Positions 63,519 to 64,000 of a stretch of 64,000 nucleotides of DNA are shown here, one piece after another; the stretch's first letter is position 1; each line of letters begins with the position of its first letter. Source of the DNA: CAXBID01 sp963815305 (GTDB lineage Bacteria > Bacteroidota > Bacteroidia > Flavobacteriales > Flavobacteriaceae); assembly GCA_963815305.1 (NCBI GenBank), contig CAWFFW010000001.1, forward strand, positions 1,302,001 through 1,366,000. The letters run 5' to 3'. Under the pieces are notes generated by a model. That model was not told the DNA's origin. It saw only the letters and a list, made by a program, of their open reading frames with translations, and did not search any database. The position numbers were made by a program, and so were the translations under genes.

Positions 63519-64000
63519 ACCCGTTGTGCATTTTAAATAATGCTGATTTTAATATTGTTAATGTTTCTGCCAAATATAAATTTGTTTATATACTGAATAG
63601 TTGTCAAAGCGGTTATTTTAGAAACTATTCTGGTTTTAAAGCCTTGAAAAGACTTAGCATAATTACGTCTTATCATAAATTGGTCACATAGTTGAGAAAA
63701 CAGTGTCTCTATTCTTATCCTCTTTTTTCTGAATACATAAGGTTGTTTTTTGTAATCTTTTTGATTCCTTCTCATAGGCGTATTGAGTGCTATATTACAG
63801 GTTTCAAATAAGTTGAGCTGTATTTGTGTTGATAGATAGCCTCTATCTCCAATTAATGTACAATCTGCTTATTTGCATCTTAATATCCTTAAGGTAATTG
63901 ATGTCGTGTACAGAAGCAGGACTCAAATCAATACTTTGAAAAACACCATTTACAGAACAAACAGCGTGTAGTTTATAACCGTAATAATTAGAACTCTGTG
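63519..64000 (-). mobile_element. IS982-family insertion sequence, right part, runs off the window
   Basis: The left boundary is set at the terminal-repeat-like ACCCGTTGTGCA at 63519-63530, which resembles IS982-type ends; the other end and any target duplication lie outside the window. The internal gene is a broken IS982 transposase reading leftward. The element is inserted about 290 bp upstream of ccoI. Confidence 0.75.
63533..64000 (-). pseudogene. IS982 transposase, frameshifted and partial
   Basis: The C-terminal frame reads CTLIGDRGYLSTQIQL, NTPMRRNQKDYKKQPYVFRK, then RIRIETLFSQLCDQFMIRRN, typical of the IS982 DDE transposase end with the catalytic Glu in RIETLFSQL. The upstream frame reads SSNYYGYKLHAVCSVNGVF, then QSIDLSPASVHDINYLKDIK, in a different phase; the two join near 63865 only after a one-base shift. 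The copy therefore looks inactive. The N-terminus is outside the window. Confidence 0.85.

Noticed and set aside
1..64000. CRISPR arrays, toxin-antitoxin or phage-defence cassettes
   Set aside because: No regularly spaced direct repeats other than the AATACTG array, and no recognisable defence or toxin gene was found on reading through.

Overview
The window looks like a chromosomal segment of a marine-type Flavobacteriaceae (Bacteroidota). The reasons are low GC, Bacteroidota-specific families (omega-like RpoZ, PorD/DUF4835, DUF6913, a ~480-residue GAPDH beside a normal one, fused CcoN-CcoO), promoter -7 elements of the TAnnTTTG type, and close protein resemblance to flavobacterial orthologues. 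No genus is assigned.

Region 1 (1-44.8 kb) is mostly core housekeeping. A leftward block holds fabI (partial), recN, porD, coaBC, rpoZ, bamD, dapA and a DUF6913 gene. A split UshA-like 5'-nucleotidase pair and two related multi-pass membrane proteins follow, then ligA and prmC. A rightward block runs from an LEA-like lipoprotein through ribD, HAD and IMPACT genes to dnaA, a low-MW phosphatase and an RsmI-like methylase. Next come mltG-GNAT-dapF, an HtrA protease, the long GAPDH, trmD, an ABC-ATPase, an N-acetylglucosamine-kinase-like protein, gapA-pfkA, tamB, tsaD, rsmE, a TrmH-type methylase, an AI-2E transporter and a DPSRR-motif methyltransferase. Two conserved genes (tamB and the coiled-coil gene upstream of trmD) are broken by single-base shifts at short homopolymers. 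A membrane-anchored protein at 43.5 kb carries what looks like a FAM20/HipA-type kinase core.

Region 2 (45.3-63.3 kb) is a compact low-oxygen respiration locus. A soluble FixL-like PAS histidine kinase overlaps a response regulator that fuses a receiver to a CRP/FNR cyclic-nucleotide fold and HTH. Around them are two universal stress proteins, two YceI proteins, a putative porin, hemN, the full cbb3 oxidase operon (ccoS, ccoNO, ccoQ, ccoP, ccoG, ccoH, a TauE/SafE-like gene) and the copper P-type ATPase ccoI/fixI. A decayed acetyl-CoA hydrolase/CoA-transferase gene sits at the left edge.

The main result is regulatory. Six transcription units in Region 2 carry a near-perfect TGAT-N4-ATCA palindrome. 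In all six the palindrome centre is exactly 33.5 nt upstream of the TTTG/TTCG half of the -7 element, which is class II (about -41.5) activator geometry. The sixth copy faces the decayed gene, so that gene was probably once a regulon member. The likely regulator is the REC-CRP/FNR fusion: its recognition helix reads E-T-L-I-R where E. coli FNR has E-T-I-S-R, and the outer base of the box is A rather than the T of FNR sites. Sensor, regulator and targets together would form a FixL-FixK-like circuit without a separate FixJ.

The right end is an IS982-family insertion sequence, frameshifted and running off the window.
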